Positions 25,388 to 34,952 of a DNA stretch of 64,000 nt are shown here, one piece after another. Position 1 is the stretch's first letter, and each line of letters begins with the position of its first letter. This DNA comes from Lysobacter sp. S4-A87 (GTDB lineage: Bacteria; Pseudomonadota; Gammaproteobacteria; Xanthomonadales; Xanthomonadaceae). The DNA is taken from contig NZ_CP093341.1 of assembly GCF_022637455.1 (NCBI RefSeq), positions 1,054,001-1,118,000 on the forward strand, in the 5' to 3' direction. The position numbers and the translations under genes are program-made. A model generated the notes under the pieces. That model was given only the letters and a program-made list of their open reading frames with translations. It was not told the DNA's origin and ran no database searches.

Positions 25388-28300
25388 ATGGCGCGCTTCT
25401 TCATCGACCGCCCGGTTTTTGCGATCGTCATATCGTTGTTCCTGGTGCTGGCCGGGACGCTGGTGATGATCGGTCTGCCGATCTCGCAGTTCCCCGACAT
25501 CGCCCTGCCCAACGTCAAGGTCACCACGCTCTATCCGGGCGCGAGCGCCGACGTGGTCGAGGACGCGGTCACCGCGCCGCTCGATACCCAGATCAACGGC
25601 GTCACCGACATGAAGTACATCAAGTCGGTGTCCGGCGATGACGGTTCCACGTCGATCTCGGTCACCTTCGACCTGGAACGCGATGTCGACATCGCCTCGG
25701 TCGAAACCCAGAACCGCGTCGCCCAGGTGCAGCCGCGCCTGCCCAGCGAGGTCAACGACATCGGTGTGACGGTGGCCAAGAGCTCGCCCGACACGCTGAT
25801 GTTCCTGTCGTTCTATTCGCCCAAGGGCAGTTACGACCAGCTGTTCCTCAACAACTACCTCTACAACTACATCCTCGACACGCTCAAGCGCGTCAGGGGC
25901 GTGGGCGAGGCCAAGGTCTACGGTTCCGAATTCGGCATGCGCCTGTGGCTGAGACCGGACAAGATGGCCAGCCTCGGCCTGACCACCACCGACGTGGTCA
26001 ACGCGATCCAGGAGCAGAACAAGCAGGCCGCGGCCGGCCAGGTCGGCCAGCCACCGGCCGATTCGCCCAGCGGTTTCCAGTATTCGCTGCGGCTGCAGGG
26101 TCGCCTGGTCGAGCAGTCCGAGTTCGAGGACGTCATCCTGCGCTCGCTGCCGGACGGTTCGTACATCCGCGTGCGCGACATCGCCCGGGTTGAGCTGGGG
26201 GCCAAGGACTACAGCACGGTCGCCAAGTTCAACGGCCAGCCGGCGGCGGCGATGAGTATCGCCCTGGCACCGGGCGCGAACGCGCTGGAGACGGCTGAAC
26301 TGATCAATGCCGAGGTGGAACGGCTGGCGCAGAGCTTCCCGGCGGACCTGGCCTACGACGTCACCTACGACACTTCGTTGTTCGTGGTGGCATCGATCGA
26401 GGAGGTCGTGCACACCTTCGTCGAGGCGCTGATCCTGGTGCTGATCGTGGTGTTCCTGTTCCTGCAGAGCTGGCGGGCCACGCTGATCCCGATGCTGGCG
26501 GTGCCGGTGTCGCTGATCGCCACCTTCATCGCCTACCAGTTCCTCGGCTTCTCGATCAACACGCTGTCGCTGTTTGGCATGGTCCTGGCGATCGGCATTG
26601 TGGTCGATGACGCCATCGTGGTGGTCGAGGCGGTCGAGCACATCATGGAGCACGACAAGCTTCCGCCGAAGGAGGCCACGCGCAAGGCCATGGACGAGGT
26701 GTCCGGGCCGGTGGTGGCGATCGCGCTGGTGCTGTCGGCGGTGTTCATCCCGATGGCCTTCGTGCCCGGCGTGACGGGGCAGCTGTACAAGCAGTTCGCG
26801 CTGACCGTGGCCGTGTCGACGTTGTTCTCGGCGCTGGTCGCACTGACCCTGACGCCGGCGCTGTGCACGCTGCTGCTCAAGCCCAAGCAGCCCGGTCCGC
26901 CGAAGGGGCTGATGGGCCGTTTCTTCGCCCGCTTCAACCACTACTTCGACCGTCTCACGTTCCACTACACCGGTGTGGCCAAGCGCGGCACCGGGGCGCT
27001 GAAGCACATCGTGGTGATGATGCTGGTGCTGCTGCTGGCGCTGTTCCTGCTGTTCCGCATCACGCCCACCGGATTCGTCCCGGATGAGGACGTCGGCGCC
27101 TTCTTCATGCAGGCGATCCTGCCCGATGCGTCCTCGACCAAGCGTACCGACCATGTCGTCAACGAGATCAGCGCCAAGCTGCGCGGACTCGACGGTGTCG
27201 ATGCGGTACTGGGCATCACCGGCTACGACATCATCTCCGGCACGGCCGCGCCCAATGCCGCGATGATGGTCATCAAGCTCAAGCCCTGGGAAGACCGCGA
27301 GGAGAAGGAGCAGCAGGTCAACGCGCTGATCCAGAAGGCCATGGGCATCGGCGCGCAGACACCCGAGTCGGTCGCCATCGCATTCAACCCGCCGGCCCTG
27401 CCCGGCTTCGGCACGGTCTCGGGCTTCTCGATGATGCTGCAGGCACGCGATGGCCAGAGTGCGGAGGAACTGGCCGAGATGGCGGCGCAGTTCGCCCAGG
27501 CCGCGCAGAAGCGGCCGGAGATCGGTCGCATCAACACCACCTACTCGGCATCGACGCCCAACTACCGCATCACCGTCGATCGCGAGAAGGTCAAGAAGCT
27601 CGGCATCCCCATCTCCGACGTCTTCGGCACGCTGCAGGTGTTCCTCGGCAGCCTGCAGGTGAACGACTTCACCCGCTTCGGCAAGAACTACCGCGTCTCT
27701 CTCCAGGCCGATGCGGAGTTCCGTCGCGACATTTCGACCCTGTCCAAGTTGTTCGTCCGCAACGGCAATGGCGAGATGGTGCCGCTCGACACCGTGGTCA
27801 CCGCAACGCCGGGCATCGGCCCGCGCTTCACCATGCGCTACAACCTGTATCGCAGTGCCGAGATGACCGGCTCGCAGGCACCGGGCTACAGCTCCGGCGA
27901 CGCGCTGCAGGCGTTGCGCGAGGTGGCCGCCCAGGAGCTGCCGGCCGGATACGGCTATGAGTGGTCCGGGCAGACTGCCGAAGAAGTGGAGGCCGGCAAC
28001 GCGGCCGCCATGGTGATGGCGCTGTCGGTGGTGGTGGTGTTCCTGTTCCTGGCGGCGCTGTATGAAAGCTGGGCGGTGCCGTTCGCGGTGTTGCTGGCGA
28101 CGCCGTTCGGCGTGCTTGGCGCGCTGATCGCGATCCTCCTGGCCAACCTCGACTTCAATGTCTACGGGCAGATCGGCCTGGTCACCCTGATCGGCCTGGC
28201 GGCCAAGAACGCGATCCTGATCGTGGAGTTCGCCAAGCTCTACCGCGAGGGCGGCATGTCGATCCACGACGCCGCGATGGAGGCGGCCAAGTTGCGCCTG

Positions 28301-28570
28301 CGGCCGATCCTGATGACCTCGTTCGCCTTCATCCTCGGCGTGGTGCCGCTGGTGCTGGCTTCCGGTGCAGGCGCCGCTTCGAAGTTCTCGGTCGGTACCG
28401 TGGTATTCGGCGGCATGCTCACGGCCACGTTGCTGGCGGTGCTGGTGGTGCCCGCCCTGTATGTGCTGATCCAGAGCCTGGCCGAGCGCTTTGGCGGACC
28501 GCCGAAGTTCAAGGAAGGCGCAACGACGGCGTCGGCGCCGCATGCGCCGTCGGAGGGAGGAGCGCACTGA
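25388..28570 (+). CDS. RND efflux pump, inner-membrane transporter (AcrB/MexF family)
   Basis: A 1060-residue proton-driven exporter of the HAE1 group. MARFFIDRPVFAIVISLFLV starts the first of twelve membrane helices; the two large periplasmic loops lie at about residues 30-335 and 560-870. The proton-relay aspartates are in GIVVDDAIVVVEAVEH near residue 405. The downstream repeat half contains NLDFNVYGQIGLVTLIGLAAKNAIL. Full length. The ATG at 25388 has a modest ribosome site and follows the adaptor gene by 11 bp; the channel gene begins within the stop (TGATG). Drug range cannot be told from sequence. Confidence 0.95.
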   Translation: MARFFIDRPVFAIVISLFLVLAGTLVMIGLPISQFPDIALPNVKVTTLYPGASADVVEDAVTAPLDTQINGVTDMKYIKSVSGDDGSTSISVTFDLERDVDIASVETQNRVAQVQPRLPSEVNDIGVTVAKSSPDTLMFLSFYSPKGSYDQLFLNNYLYNYILDTLKRVRGVGEAKVYGSEFGMRLWLRPDKMASLGLTTTDVVNAIQEQNKQAAAGQVGQPPADSPSGFQYSLRLQGRLVEQSEFEDVILRSLPDGSYIRVRDIARVELGAKDYSTVAKFNGQPAAAMSIALAPGANALETAELINAEVERLAQSFPADLAYDVTYDTSLFVVASIEEVVHTFVEALILVLIVVFLFLQSWRATLIPMLAVPVSLIATFIAYQFLGFSINTLSLFGMVLAIGIVVDDAIVVVEAVEHIMEHDKLPPKEATRKAMDEVSGPVVAIALVLSAVFIPMAFVPGVTGQLYKQFALTVAVSTLFSALVALTLTPALCTLLLKPKQPGPPKGLMGRFFARFNHYFDRLTFHYTGVAKRGTGALKHIVVMMLVLLLALFLLFRITPTGFVPDEDVGAFFMQAILPDASSTKRTDHVVNEISAKLRGLDGVDAVLGITGYDIISGTAAPNAAMMVIKLKPWEDREEKEQQVNALIQKAMGIGAQTPESVAIAFNPPALPGFGTVSGFSMMLQARDGQSAEELAEMAAQFAQAAQKRPEIGRINTTYSASTPNYRITVDREKVKKLGIPISDVFGTLQVFLGSLQVNDFTRFGKNYRVSLQADAEFRRDISTLSKLFVRNGNGEMVPLDTVVTATPGIGPRFTMRYNLYRSAEMTGSQAPGYSSGDALQALREVAAQELPAGYGYEWSGQTAEEVEAGNAAAMVMALSVVVVFLFLAALYESWAVPFAVLLATPFGVLGALIAILLANLDFNVYGQIGLVTLIGLAAKNAILIVEFAKLYREGGMSIHDAAMEAAKLRLRPILMTSFAFILGVVPLVLASGAGAASKFSVGTVVFGGMLTATLLAVLVVPALYVLIQSLAERFGGPPKFKEGATTASAPHAPSEGGAH

Positions 28571-29976
28571 TGCGTGCTGCCGCCCTCCTCATCGGCGTGT
28601 CTGTCGCACTCACCGGCTGCATGCTCGGCCCCAACTACTCGCGCCCCGATCTCGAGGTGCCGGTGCAGTACCGCGCACCGCTGACGCCGGCCGAGGCACG
28701 TTCGATCGCGGATGTGGCCTGGTTCGACCTGTTCCGGGATCCGCAGCTGTCGGCCCTGATCCGCGAGGCGATCGACAACAACCTCGACCTGCGCCAGGCG
28801 CTGTCGCGCGTCGAGCAGGCCCGCGCCAATGCCAGGTTCGCGCGCGGGTCGCTGGGCCCGGACATCCGCGGCACGCTGAGCTCCACCCCATCGGCCGGCA
28901 GCGGCGACGACGACACGGTCTATTCGGCCGGCTTGTCGCTGGTCTGGGAGATCGATCTGTTCGGCAAGCTGCGCCGCGGCAGCGAGGCCTCGCGCGCCAA
29001 CCTGCTTGCGACCGAGGACGCTGCGCGCGGCGTGATGGCCACGCTGGTGACGCAGGTCGCGGCGACCTGGTTGTCGCTGCGTGAGCTGGACGAGGAGCGC
29101 GCGATCATCGAACGCACCATCACCAGCCAGGAAGAGTCGCTGCGGCTGATCCGCGCACAGCTGCGCAGCGGCGTGGCCTCCGGCGCCGAAGAGCAGCAGG
29201 CGATCGCGCAGCTGGCCACCACACGCGCGCAACTGCCTTTCACCGAACAGCAGATCCTCGCCACCGAGAACCAGCTGGCACAACTGCTCGGCCGCTACCC
29301 GCAACCCATCGACCGCGGCAGCCCGATGGCCAACGGCGGGATGCCCGATTCGCCGGGCATCCCGACCGGCCTGCCTGCCGAACTGCTCGAGCGCCGCCCC
29401 GACGTGCGCCTGGCAGAGAACCAGCTGCACGCCGCGACCGCCCGCGTCGGCGTCGCGGTCGCCAACCGCTTCCCGTTCCCCACCATCGGCCTGAGCGCGC
29501 TGTTCGGCCGCACCGCGGTCGACCTCAGTGACCTGGGCTCGAGCAACCGCTCGCTCAGCGTCAACTCCTGGGGACCGTTCGTCGACCTGCCGATCATCGA
29601 CTTCGGTCGCGCCGGCGCCAATGTCGACCTGGCCCGCGCGCAGACCGACGAGGCGACGCATACCTATCGGCAGACCGTGCTGCAGGCGCTGGTCGAGGTT
29701 TCCAGCAACGTCAGCGCGTACGACAAATCGGCCAGCATCATCAGCGCCAATGAAGAAAGCACGGCCGCCAACCGCGAGAACCTGCGTCTGCAGCGACTGC
29801 GTTACAAGGCCGGCGTCAGCAGCTACCTGGAAGTACTCGACGCCGAACGGCAACTGCTCAGCTCGGAGCTCAATCTGGCCCGTGCAAGGCTGTCGCGCCT
29901 GACGTCCTACATCGACGTCTATCGGGCACTGGGCGGTGGCTGGTCCGACGAGGAACTGCAGCGCGTCGCGCAATGA
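28570..29976 (+). CDS. outer-membrane efflux channel lipoprotein (OprM/NodT family)
   Basis: A 468-residue TolC-type channel. The lipoprotein signal ends in ALTGCMLGPNYSRPD; paired coiled-coil helical repeats follow, with LSRVEQARANARFARGSLGP, YSAGLSLVWEIDLFGKLRR and the second half PADVRLAENQL-like RPDVRLAENQLHAATARVG. It closes the tripartite efflux operon, its ATG overlapping the pump stop by one base. Confidence 0.95.
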   Translation: MRAAALLIGVSVALTGCMLGPNYSRPDLEVPVQYRAPLTPAEARSIADVAWFDLFRDPQLSALIREAIDNNLDLRQALSRVEQARANARFARGSLGPDIRGTLSSTPSAGSGDDDTVYSAGLSLVWEIDLFGKLRRGSEASRANLLATEDAARGVMATLVTQVAATWLSLRELDEERAIIERTITSQEESLRLIRAQLRSGVASGAEEQQAIAQLATTRAQLPFTEQQILATENQLAQLLGRYPQPIDRGSPMANGGMPDSPGIPTGLPAELLERRPDVRLAENQLHAATARVGVAVANRFPFPTIGLSALFGRTAVDLSDLGSSNRSLSVNSWGPFVDLPIIDFGRAGANVDLARAQTDEATHTYRQTVLQALVEVSSNVSAYDKSASIISANEESTAANRENLRLQRLRYKAGVSSYLEVLDAERQLLSSELNLARARLSRLTSYIDVYRALGGGWSDEELQRVAQ

Positions 29977-30009
29977 TCGCGCTGGTCCGGATCGGACATC
30001 CGCACCTTG

Positions 30010-30160
30010 CGTGCCTGCCGCGTCAGGGACTCCTGCGTCGCCGCTGCCTGGACTTGGTTGGAAGGCTTGAAGTCGCGGTGCACCACGCGCTGTCCATGTG
30101 CATGGCTGATGGCATCGACCGCCTGGCAGAACAGTGCAAGTTCGACCTGCTGCTGCCTTC
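30010..30160 (-). pseudogene. fragment of a Ser/Thr protein kinase catalytic domain
   Basis: Read on the minus strand, this stretch encodes VELALFCQAVDAISHAHGQ directly followed by RVVHRDFKPSN (30080-30057). That is the helix alphaE plus catalytic loop of Hanks-type kinases, with catalytic Asp and Lys kept (HRD-x-KPSN; usual Leu replaced by Phe). Upstream there is no glycine loop or VAIK lysine, and downstream the sequence turns into QVQAAATQESLTRQ, not the DFG segment. It is a remnant flanked by the efflux operon and a serine hydrolase gene. The remaining part of the 240-bp gap shows no other gene. Confidence 0.6.
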
Positions 30161-30216
30161 GCCGGAGGTGGTCGGTGTCCGTTCTTTTTTTGCTGCCATG
30201 CCGCTACGATCAGCCG

Positions 30217-31284
30217 ATGCGCATACCGGCCTGGCTGTCTGGAACCGTCCTACTGCTCGCGGGCTGTGCGAACGGGGACCACACGATGAAGCAGCACACG
30301 ACTGTCCAGGAACGCATCGACGCGCTGATGCGCCAGTACGACGGCCCGGTGCCCAGTGCCTCGGTTCTGGTCCTGCGTGACGGTGAAGCGATAGTGCGCC
30401 GCAGCTATGGCCTGGCCGACCTGGGCTCCGGTACCGCCGCGGACCCGACGACCAACTACCGCCTGGCATCGGTGAGCAAGCAATTCACCGCGACCTCGAT
30501 CCTCCTGCTCGCCCAGGACGGCCGCCTGCGATTGGACGACCCGGTGCGCCGCTGGCTGCCGACCCTGCCCGACGCCGCCGACGCGGTGACCGTCCGCCAT
30601 CTGCTGACGCATACATCGGGGCTGATCGACTACGAAGACGTGATGGACCCGGACAGCCAGGTGCAGGTCCACGATGCCGACGTCCTGCGCCTGCTGGAGA
30701 CGCAGTACCGCACCTACTTCGTGCCGGGCAGCGATTACCGCTACAGCAACAGCGGCTATGCGCTGCTGGCGCTGATCGTGGAGCGTGCATCGGGCCAGCG
30801 CTATGCGCGATTCCTGCATGAGCGCATCTTCCAGCCGCTGGGCATGACCGCCACCGTCGCCTACGAAGCCGGCGTCTCTGAAGTCGCCCGCCGCGCCTAC
30901 GGTTACAGCTTCGAGCAGGGGCGCTGGCAGCGCACCGACCAGAGCAGCACCAGCGCGGTCCTCGGCGACGGCGGCATCTACTCCTCGATCGACGACCTCG
31001 CCCGCTGGGACGCGGCGCTCTACGACGAGCGCCTGCTGCGCAGCCAAATGCTGCAGGAAGCTTTCACGCCGGCCACGGCGACGGACGATCCCGATGTGCA
31101 GTACGGCTACGGCTGGCGCATCACCGGCGAGACGCTATGGCATTCGGGCGAAACGATCGGCTTTCGCAATGTGATCGTGCGCTACCCGCGACAGCACCTG
31201 ACGGTGGTCGTGCTGACCAACCGCAATGACCCCGAGCCTTATGCGCTGGCCAGGCAGATCGCCGGGCTGGCAATGGCGAAGTAA
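30217..31284 (+). CDS. serine hydrolase, class C beta-lactamase/DD-peptidase fold, lipoprotein
   Basis: A 355-residue protein. The lipobox is LLLAGCANGD. The catalytic set of the class C/esterase/DD-peptidase fold is intact: SVSK (Ser nucleophile and Lys in LASVSKQFTATS), YSN (DYRYSNSGYALLAL) and HSG (LWHSGETIGFRN) replacing KTG. These periplasmic enzymes act on D-Ala-D-Ala or D-amino-acid peptides, or on esters; a beta-lactamase role is unlikely given the HSG triad. The start at 30217 is chosen for its lipoprotein signal. It stands convergent with the vanX-like gene 25 bp away. Confidence 0.88.
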   Translation: MRIPAWLSGTVLLLAGCANGDHTMKQHTTVQERIDALMRQYDGPVPSASVLVLRDGEAIVRRSYGLADLGSGTAADPTTNYRLASVSKQFTATSILLLAQDGRLRLDDPVRRWLPTLPDAADAVTVRHLLTHTSGLIDYEDVMDPDSQVQVHDADVLRLLETQYRTYFVPGSDYRYSNSGYALLALIVERASGQRYARFLHERIFQPLGMTATVAYEAGVSEVARRAYGYSFEQGRWQRTDQSSTSAVLGDGGIYSSIDDLARWDAALYDERLLRSQMLQEAFTPATATDDPDVQYGYGWRITGETLWHSGETIGFRNVIVRYPRQHLTVVVLTNRNDPEPYALARQIAGLAMAK

Positions 31285-31308
31285 TCAGGCCAGCCACGCG
31301 TGGTGTGA

Positions 31309-32016
31309 CTAACGGATCGGCACGTCGTGGAAGACCGTCGGCGACGGCTCCGGAGACAGCGTGAAGTGCCACCACTCCATCGGGTAGTTGCGGAAGCCCG
31401 CGCGTTCCATCGCCGAGCGCAGGCGCTGGCGGTTCTCCCGCTGGCGCGCGTCGACCTGCGCCGAGTCGGTGTTGGCGCGGGTGTCGAAGAAGTCGAATGG
31501 CGTGCCCATGTCCAACGGCACGCATCCGTCACCATTGGCCGCGCATTGCATCACCGTCAGGTCCACGGTCGCACCACGGCTGTGGCCGGAGGTGGGCGAG
31601 ATGTAATCCCCCAGCAGCTGCCGTTTGTCGAGGTGCGGGTAGTACTCGGGCTTGGTGCGCTGGTCGTCGAGGTCACCGGCCCAGGCGACGAAGTGCCGCA
31701 CCGCCCGCGCAGGTCGGTAGCAATCGTACAGGCGCAGGCGCATGCCCTGCTCACGCAGGGACAGCTCGACCTGCTGCAGCGCGGTGGCCGCATCGGCGAG
31801 CAGGTAGCACCGTGCCGCCTCGTAACCGTCGACTTTGGCGCCGACGAAGTTGTTGCTGCCGGCGTAACGCATGTCGACGTCGATGTCAGGCACCAGCGTG
31901 CGCACGTCGACCAGGCCGGCGGCTTCGGGCGTGGTCGCGTCGGATATCTGCATGGTCGCAGGCGCCGCGCAGGCGGCCATGGCCAGCGCGGCGGCGAGCG
32001 GCGCCGTCCTCGTCAT
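31309..32016 (-). CDS. VanX/DdpX-type D-alanyl-D-alanine dipeptidase, lipoprotein
   Basis: A 235-residue M15D zinc peptidase. The ligands are in SGHSRGATVDLT (His145, Asp152) and EWWHF (catalytic Glu214, His217), the VanX pattern. LRLYDCYRPARAVRHFVAW supplies the Arg of the substrate pocket. An N-terminal lipobox (LAMAAC) makes it a periplasmic lipoprotein rather than a cytosolic resistance enzyme, so it more likely feeds on D-Ala-D-Ala released from peptidoglycan than confers vancomycin resistance. It follows a beta-lactamase-fold gene by 20 bp in the same direction; no vanH or vanA homologue is present. Confidence 0.9.
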   Translation of the reverse strand: MTRTAPLAAALAMAACAAPATMQISDATTPEAAGLVDVRTLVPDIDVDMRYAGSNNFVGAKVDGYEAARCYLLADAATALQQVELSLREQGMRLRLYDCYRPARAVRHFVAWAGDLDDQRTKPEYYPHLDKRQLLGDYISPTSGHSRGATVDLTVMQCAANGDGCVPLDMGTPFDFFDTRANTDSAQVDARQRENRQRLRSAMERAGFRNYPMEWWHFTLSPEPSPTVFHDVPIR

Positions 32017-32036
32017 TGCGAACTGCAGGCCCGGCC

Positions 32037-33587
32037 TCAATCGCACCCGCGCACCCGCTCGAAGGCGAGGTCTTCATAGTCGTAGCTGAAGTCGGCCTGC
32101 GGATCGACCTTGGCCAGACGCATCTGAGTGGCTTGCGGGAAGTCCAGCCACGCCTCCGCATCGACGCTGTCGTCGTCCCAGTTCACCAGCATCCGCTTGC
32201 CGACGCGCTGCACGATGCCGGTCAGCATCGGCGACTTGTGCGCATGCAGGCGCGCCGCGTCGCCATCGCGGCACAGCGAAACTTCGCCGAACCATGGATC
32301 GCGGTAGACGCCCAGCCGCGACGCCAGCTCGCTCGCCTTGACCGGCTTGCGCTTCGACGTGTCCGGTGCCTTTTCCGTGCCCGGGCGGCTGGCGTCTTCC
32401 TGCGCCAGCAGGTCGGCGTAATGCGCCACGGTCAGGGACGGATCGGGCCGCGTGTAACGCTTGACCAGCACCTGCCCCAGCACCGTGCGGGCCTGTTCGC
32501 CTTCGCCGTTGATGAGGATGACGAAGCCGACGCCCTTGTCGGGCAGCAGCGTCACCATCGAGTACATGCCCATCAGCGTGCCGGTGTGCGAGACCTTGAA
32601 GGCGCCGTCGACATCGGCCAGGCGCCAGCCGTAGCCATAGGCCGAGAAATGGCTGTTGTCCCACTCGCGCATGCGCCGCGACAGCGGCATCGGCATCTGC
32701 GGTGCCCACAGCGCTTCGCGCTGCTCGCGCGACAGCCAGCCGTTGCCCTCGCCTGCCGGCTTCAGCCAGGTGCCCACCCAGGCCAGCATGTCGTCGAGGC
32801 TGCAACGCACGCCGCCGGCCGGGTCCATGGTCGTGGCGGCGATCACCTCGCCGTCGCTGCGCACCGGGATGTTGCGTTCGCCCTGGCGCATGTGCGGCTG
32901 GGCGACGTTGCCTACTTCATCGCGACGCCACTGGCCGACCTGGCAGCGGCGCATGCCCAGCGGCTCGAACACCTCGCGCCTCACGAGCTGTTCGTACGGC
33001 GCGCCGCCGGCCGCCGCGGCGACTTCGCCGGCGACGATGTACAGGAGGTTGTCGTAGTCGTAGCCCGCGCGGAAACTGCGCTGCGGCTTGAGGTATCCCA
33101 GGCCGTGGATGATGTCGGCGCGGGTGAACGTGTTGGGTTCCGGCCACAGCATCAGGTCGCCGGCACCGGCGCGCAGGCCGCTGTTGTGGATCAGCAGGTC
33201 GCGCACCTGCATCTCGCGCCCGACCCAGGGGTCGTACATGCGGAAGTCCGGCAGCCAGCGCACCACCGGGTCGTCCCAGCGCAGCTTGCCGGCATCGACC
33301 AGCCGCGCCAGCGTCGCCGTGGTCATCGACTTGGTGTTGGACGCGACCTTGAACAGCGTGGCCGAGTCGATCTTGTGGCCGTCTCCCTCGACCAGCTCGC
33401 CGGCGCTGCGGGCATAGACGACCTTGCCGTCCTCGACGATGCCCAGCGCCAGGCCGGGCAAGCGGTAGCGCGTGACCACCTGGTCGAACACGGCGTCGAC
33501 TTCCGCTTTCGTTGCCCGCCCCGCTTCGGCGTGCGCGGCCGGCAGCGCCGCCAGCAGCAGCACCAGCAGGCCACATCGCTTCATCAT
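32037..33587 (-). CDS. serine hydrolase, beta-lactamase fold with extra C-terminal domain
   Basis: A 516-residue exported protein (signal LLVLLLAALPAAHA). Catalytic motifs: SNTK with Ser83 in FKVASNTKSMTT, YDN in AGYDYDNLLYIVAGE and HTG in FKVSHTGTLMG. A separate C-terminal domain (about 395-516, GVYRDPWFGEVSLCRDG) is of the DUF3471 type found in D-amino-acid-peptide hydrolases. It lies 4 bp after lysA and 20 bp before the VanX-like gene, so the three form one transcription unit. Starts at 33587 or 33584 (MMKRC) are indistinguishable. Likely acts on peptidoglycan stem or D-Ala peptides; not demonstrated. Confidence 0.85.
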   Translation of the reverse strand: MMKRCGLLVLLLAALPAAHAEAGRATKAEVDAVFDQVVTRYRLPGLALGIVEDGKVVYARSAGELVEGDGHKIDSATLFKVASNTKSMTTATLARLVDAGKLRWDDPVVRWLPDFRMYDPWVGREMQVRDLLIHNSGLRAGAGDLMLWPEPNTFTRADIIHGLGYLKPQRSFRAGYDYDNLLYIVAGEVAAAAGGAPYEQLVRREVFEPLGMRRCQVGQWRRDEVGNVAQPHMRQGERNIPVRSDGEVIAATTMDPAGGVRCSLDDMLAWVGTWLKPAGEGNGWLSREQREALWAPQMPMPLSRRMREWDNSHFSAYGYGWRLADVDGAFKVSHTGTLMGMYSMVTLLPDKGVGFVILINGEGEQARTVLGQVLVKRYTRPDPSLTVAHYADLLAQEDASRPGTEKAPDTSKRKPVKASELASRLGVYRDPWFGEVSLCRDGDAARLHAHKSPMLTGIVQRVGKRMLVNWDDDSVDAEAWLDFPQATQMRLAKVDPQADFSYDYEDLAFERVRGCD

Positions 33588-33591
33588 CGCG

Positions 33592-34845
33592 TCAGGCTTC
33601 ATTCCATACCTGTGGCAGTTGTTCGCCGGCCATCATCTCGGCCATGGTCTGGCGGCGGCGGATCACGGCATGGCGGCCGTCATCGAGCAGTACTTCGGCG
33701 ACGAGCGGGCGCGAGTTGTAAGTCGACGCCATCGACATACCGTACGCGCCCGCGCCGCCGATCGACAACAGGTCGCCGGCCTCGCAGCGCACCATGGCGC
33801 GGTCGCGGGCGAAGGTGTCGCCGGTCTCGCAGACCGGGCCGACCACGTCGTAACGCGCGACCTCGCGCGGGTCCAGATGCAGCGGCACGATCTCGTGCCA
33901 CGCCTCGTAGAGCGACGGACGCAGCAGGTCGTTCATCGCCGCGTCGACCACCAGGAAGCTGCGGTCGACGCCCGGCTTGACCCGGATCACCCGGGTCAGC
34001 AGCACCCCCGCCTCGGCCACCAGGTAGCGTCCCGGCTCCAGCACCAGGGTGCCCTGGAAGTCCGCGAACACCTCGCGCACCAGCGCCGCGTACTCCGTCG
34101 CCGGGATCGGCTGGTCGTGCCCGTGGCGGTAACACACACCCAGGCCGCCGCCGATGTCGACACTGGAAACCACATGCCCGGCTGCCACCAGCTCCTGGCG
34201 GAACGCTTCAACGCGGCCCAGCGCCTCGCGGAACGGCACCAGGCTCAGGATCTGCGAGCCGATGTGGGCATGCAGGCCGTCGAGCAGGACATGGCTCATC
34301 GAGCCGGCCTGGGCGAACCAGCGGCGGGCCTCGTCGATGGAGACACCGAACTTGTTCTCCGACCTGCCGGTGGAGATCTTCTCGTGGGTGCCGGCGTCGA
34401 CATCCGGGTTGATCCGCGCCGCGGCACGCGCGCAGACGCCCTGCAATTGCGCGACCCGCTGCAACAGCTGCAGCTCGTCCACCGATTCGACGTTGAATCG
34501 CCACACGCCGACCGCAAGCGCGGCGCCGATCTCTTCGGCCGTCTTGCCGACGCCGGAGAACACGATGTTCCCGGCCGGGATGCCCGCCGCCAGGCTGCGA
34601 TGAAGCTCGCCCAGCGAGACGATGTCCGCACCGACGCCGTGCTGTGCCATCAGCTGCAGGATGGCGATGTTGGAGTTGGCCTTGACTGCATAGCAGATGC
34701 GATGGTCGAGGCCCTGGAACGCCGACTGGAGGCCTGCGATGCGCTGCCGGATCGCGTTGGCGGAGTAAGCGTAGAAAGGAGTGGGCAGCCGGGCTGCCAG
34801 GGCGTGCAGGTCGACGCCGTCAAAGGTGTGCATCGTAGGGGTCAT
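33592..34845 (-). CDS. lysA: diaminopimelate decarboxylase
   Basis: A 417-residue PLP enzyme of the alanine-racemase-like fold that converts meso-diaminopimelate to L-lysine. The PLP lysine is in CYAVKANSN (Lys55), with HIGSQ, IGGGLGVCY, LEPGRYLV and VCETGDTFARDR all typical of LysA. It is co-directional and nearly contiguous with the serine hydrolase and VanX-like genes, an unusual setting for a biosynthetic enzyme and one that fits use of diaminopimelate taken from cell walls. The ATG at 34845 and one at 34833 are both possible; neither has a strong ribosome site. If another lysA exists in the genome, this one is likely catabolic. Confidence 0.93.
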   Translation of the reverse strand: MTPTMHTFDGVDLHALAARLPTPFYAYSANAIRQRIAGLQSAFQGLDHRICYAVKANSNIAILQLMAQHGVGADIVSLGELHRSLAAGIPAGNIVFSGVGKTAEEIGAALAVGVWRFNVESVDELQLLQRVAQLQGVCARAAARINPDVDAGTHEKISTGRSENKFGVSIDEARRWFAQAGSMSHVLLDGLHAHIGSQILSLVPFREALGRVEAFRQELVAAGHVVSSVDIGGGLGVCYRHGHDQPIPATEYAALVREVFADFQGTLVLEPGRYLVAEAGVLLTRVIRVKPGVDRSFLVVDAAMNDLLRPSLYEAWHEIVPLHLDPREVARYDVVGPVCETGDTFARDRAMVRCEAGDLLSIGGAGAYGMSMASTYNSRPLVAEVLLDDGRHAVIRRRQTMAEMMAGEQLPQVWNEA

Positions 34846-34917
34846 TGCCCGATCGGCTTGCGGCATCGTCGACCGCGCGCCCAACCGATATCAGTGGACG
34901 CGGGGTCATGCCGAGAA

Positions 34918-34945
34918 ACGGGCGGCCCTGGAACGGGCCGCCCGT
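34918..34945 (-). terminator. Rho-independent terminator of the TonB receptor gene
   Basis: A perfect 11-bp stem (ACGGGCGGCCC / GGGCCGCCCGT) with a 6-nt loop, 8 bp after the stop. On the minus strand it is followed by TTTCTC. It separates the receptor gene from lysA. Confidence 0.8.
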
Positions 34946-34952
34946 GCATTGC

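Noticed and set aside
25202-28567. A continuous minus-strand reading frame of over 1100 codons opposite the RND pump
   Set aside because: GC-rich codon bias leaves the antisense frame free of stops; its product is low complexity (Arg/His/Gln/Asp) with no fold, while the sense frame is a complete pump.
29973-30380. Plus-strand frame of about 135 codons after the efflux channel
   Set aside because: It overlaps the serine hydrolase start in another frame and is antisense to the kinase remnant; no protein-like features.
30217-31284. Serine hydrolase as a beta-lactamase resistance gene
   Set aside because: SVSK/YSN fit the fold but KTG is replaced by HSG; this is common in esterases and D-peptidases and does not support a resistance call.
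31309-32016. VanX-like gene as a vancomycin-resistance determinant
   Set aside because: It is a lipoprotein, there is no vanH/vanA or VanRS, and Gram-negatives are intrinsically protected; a nutritional or recycling role fits better.
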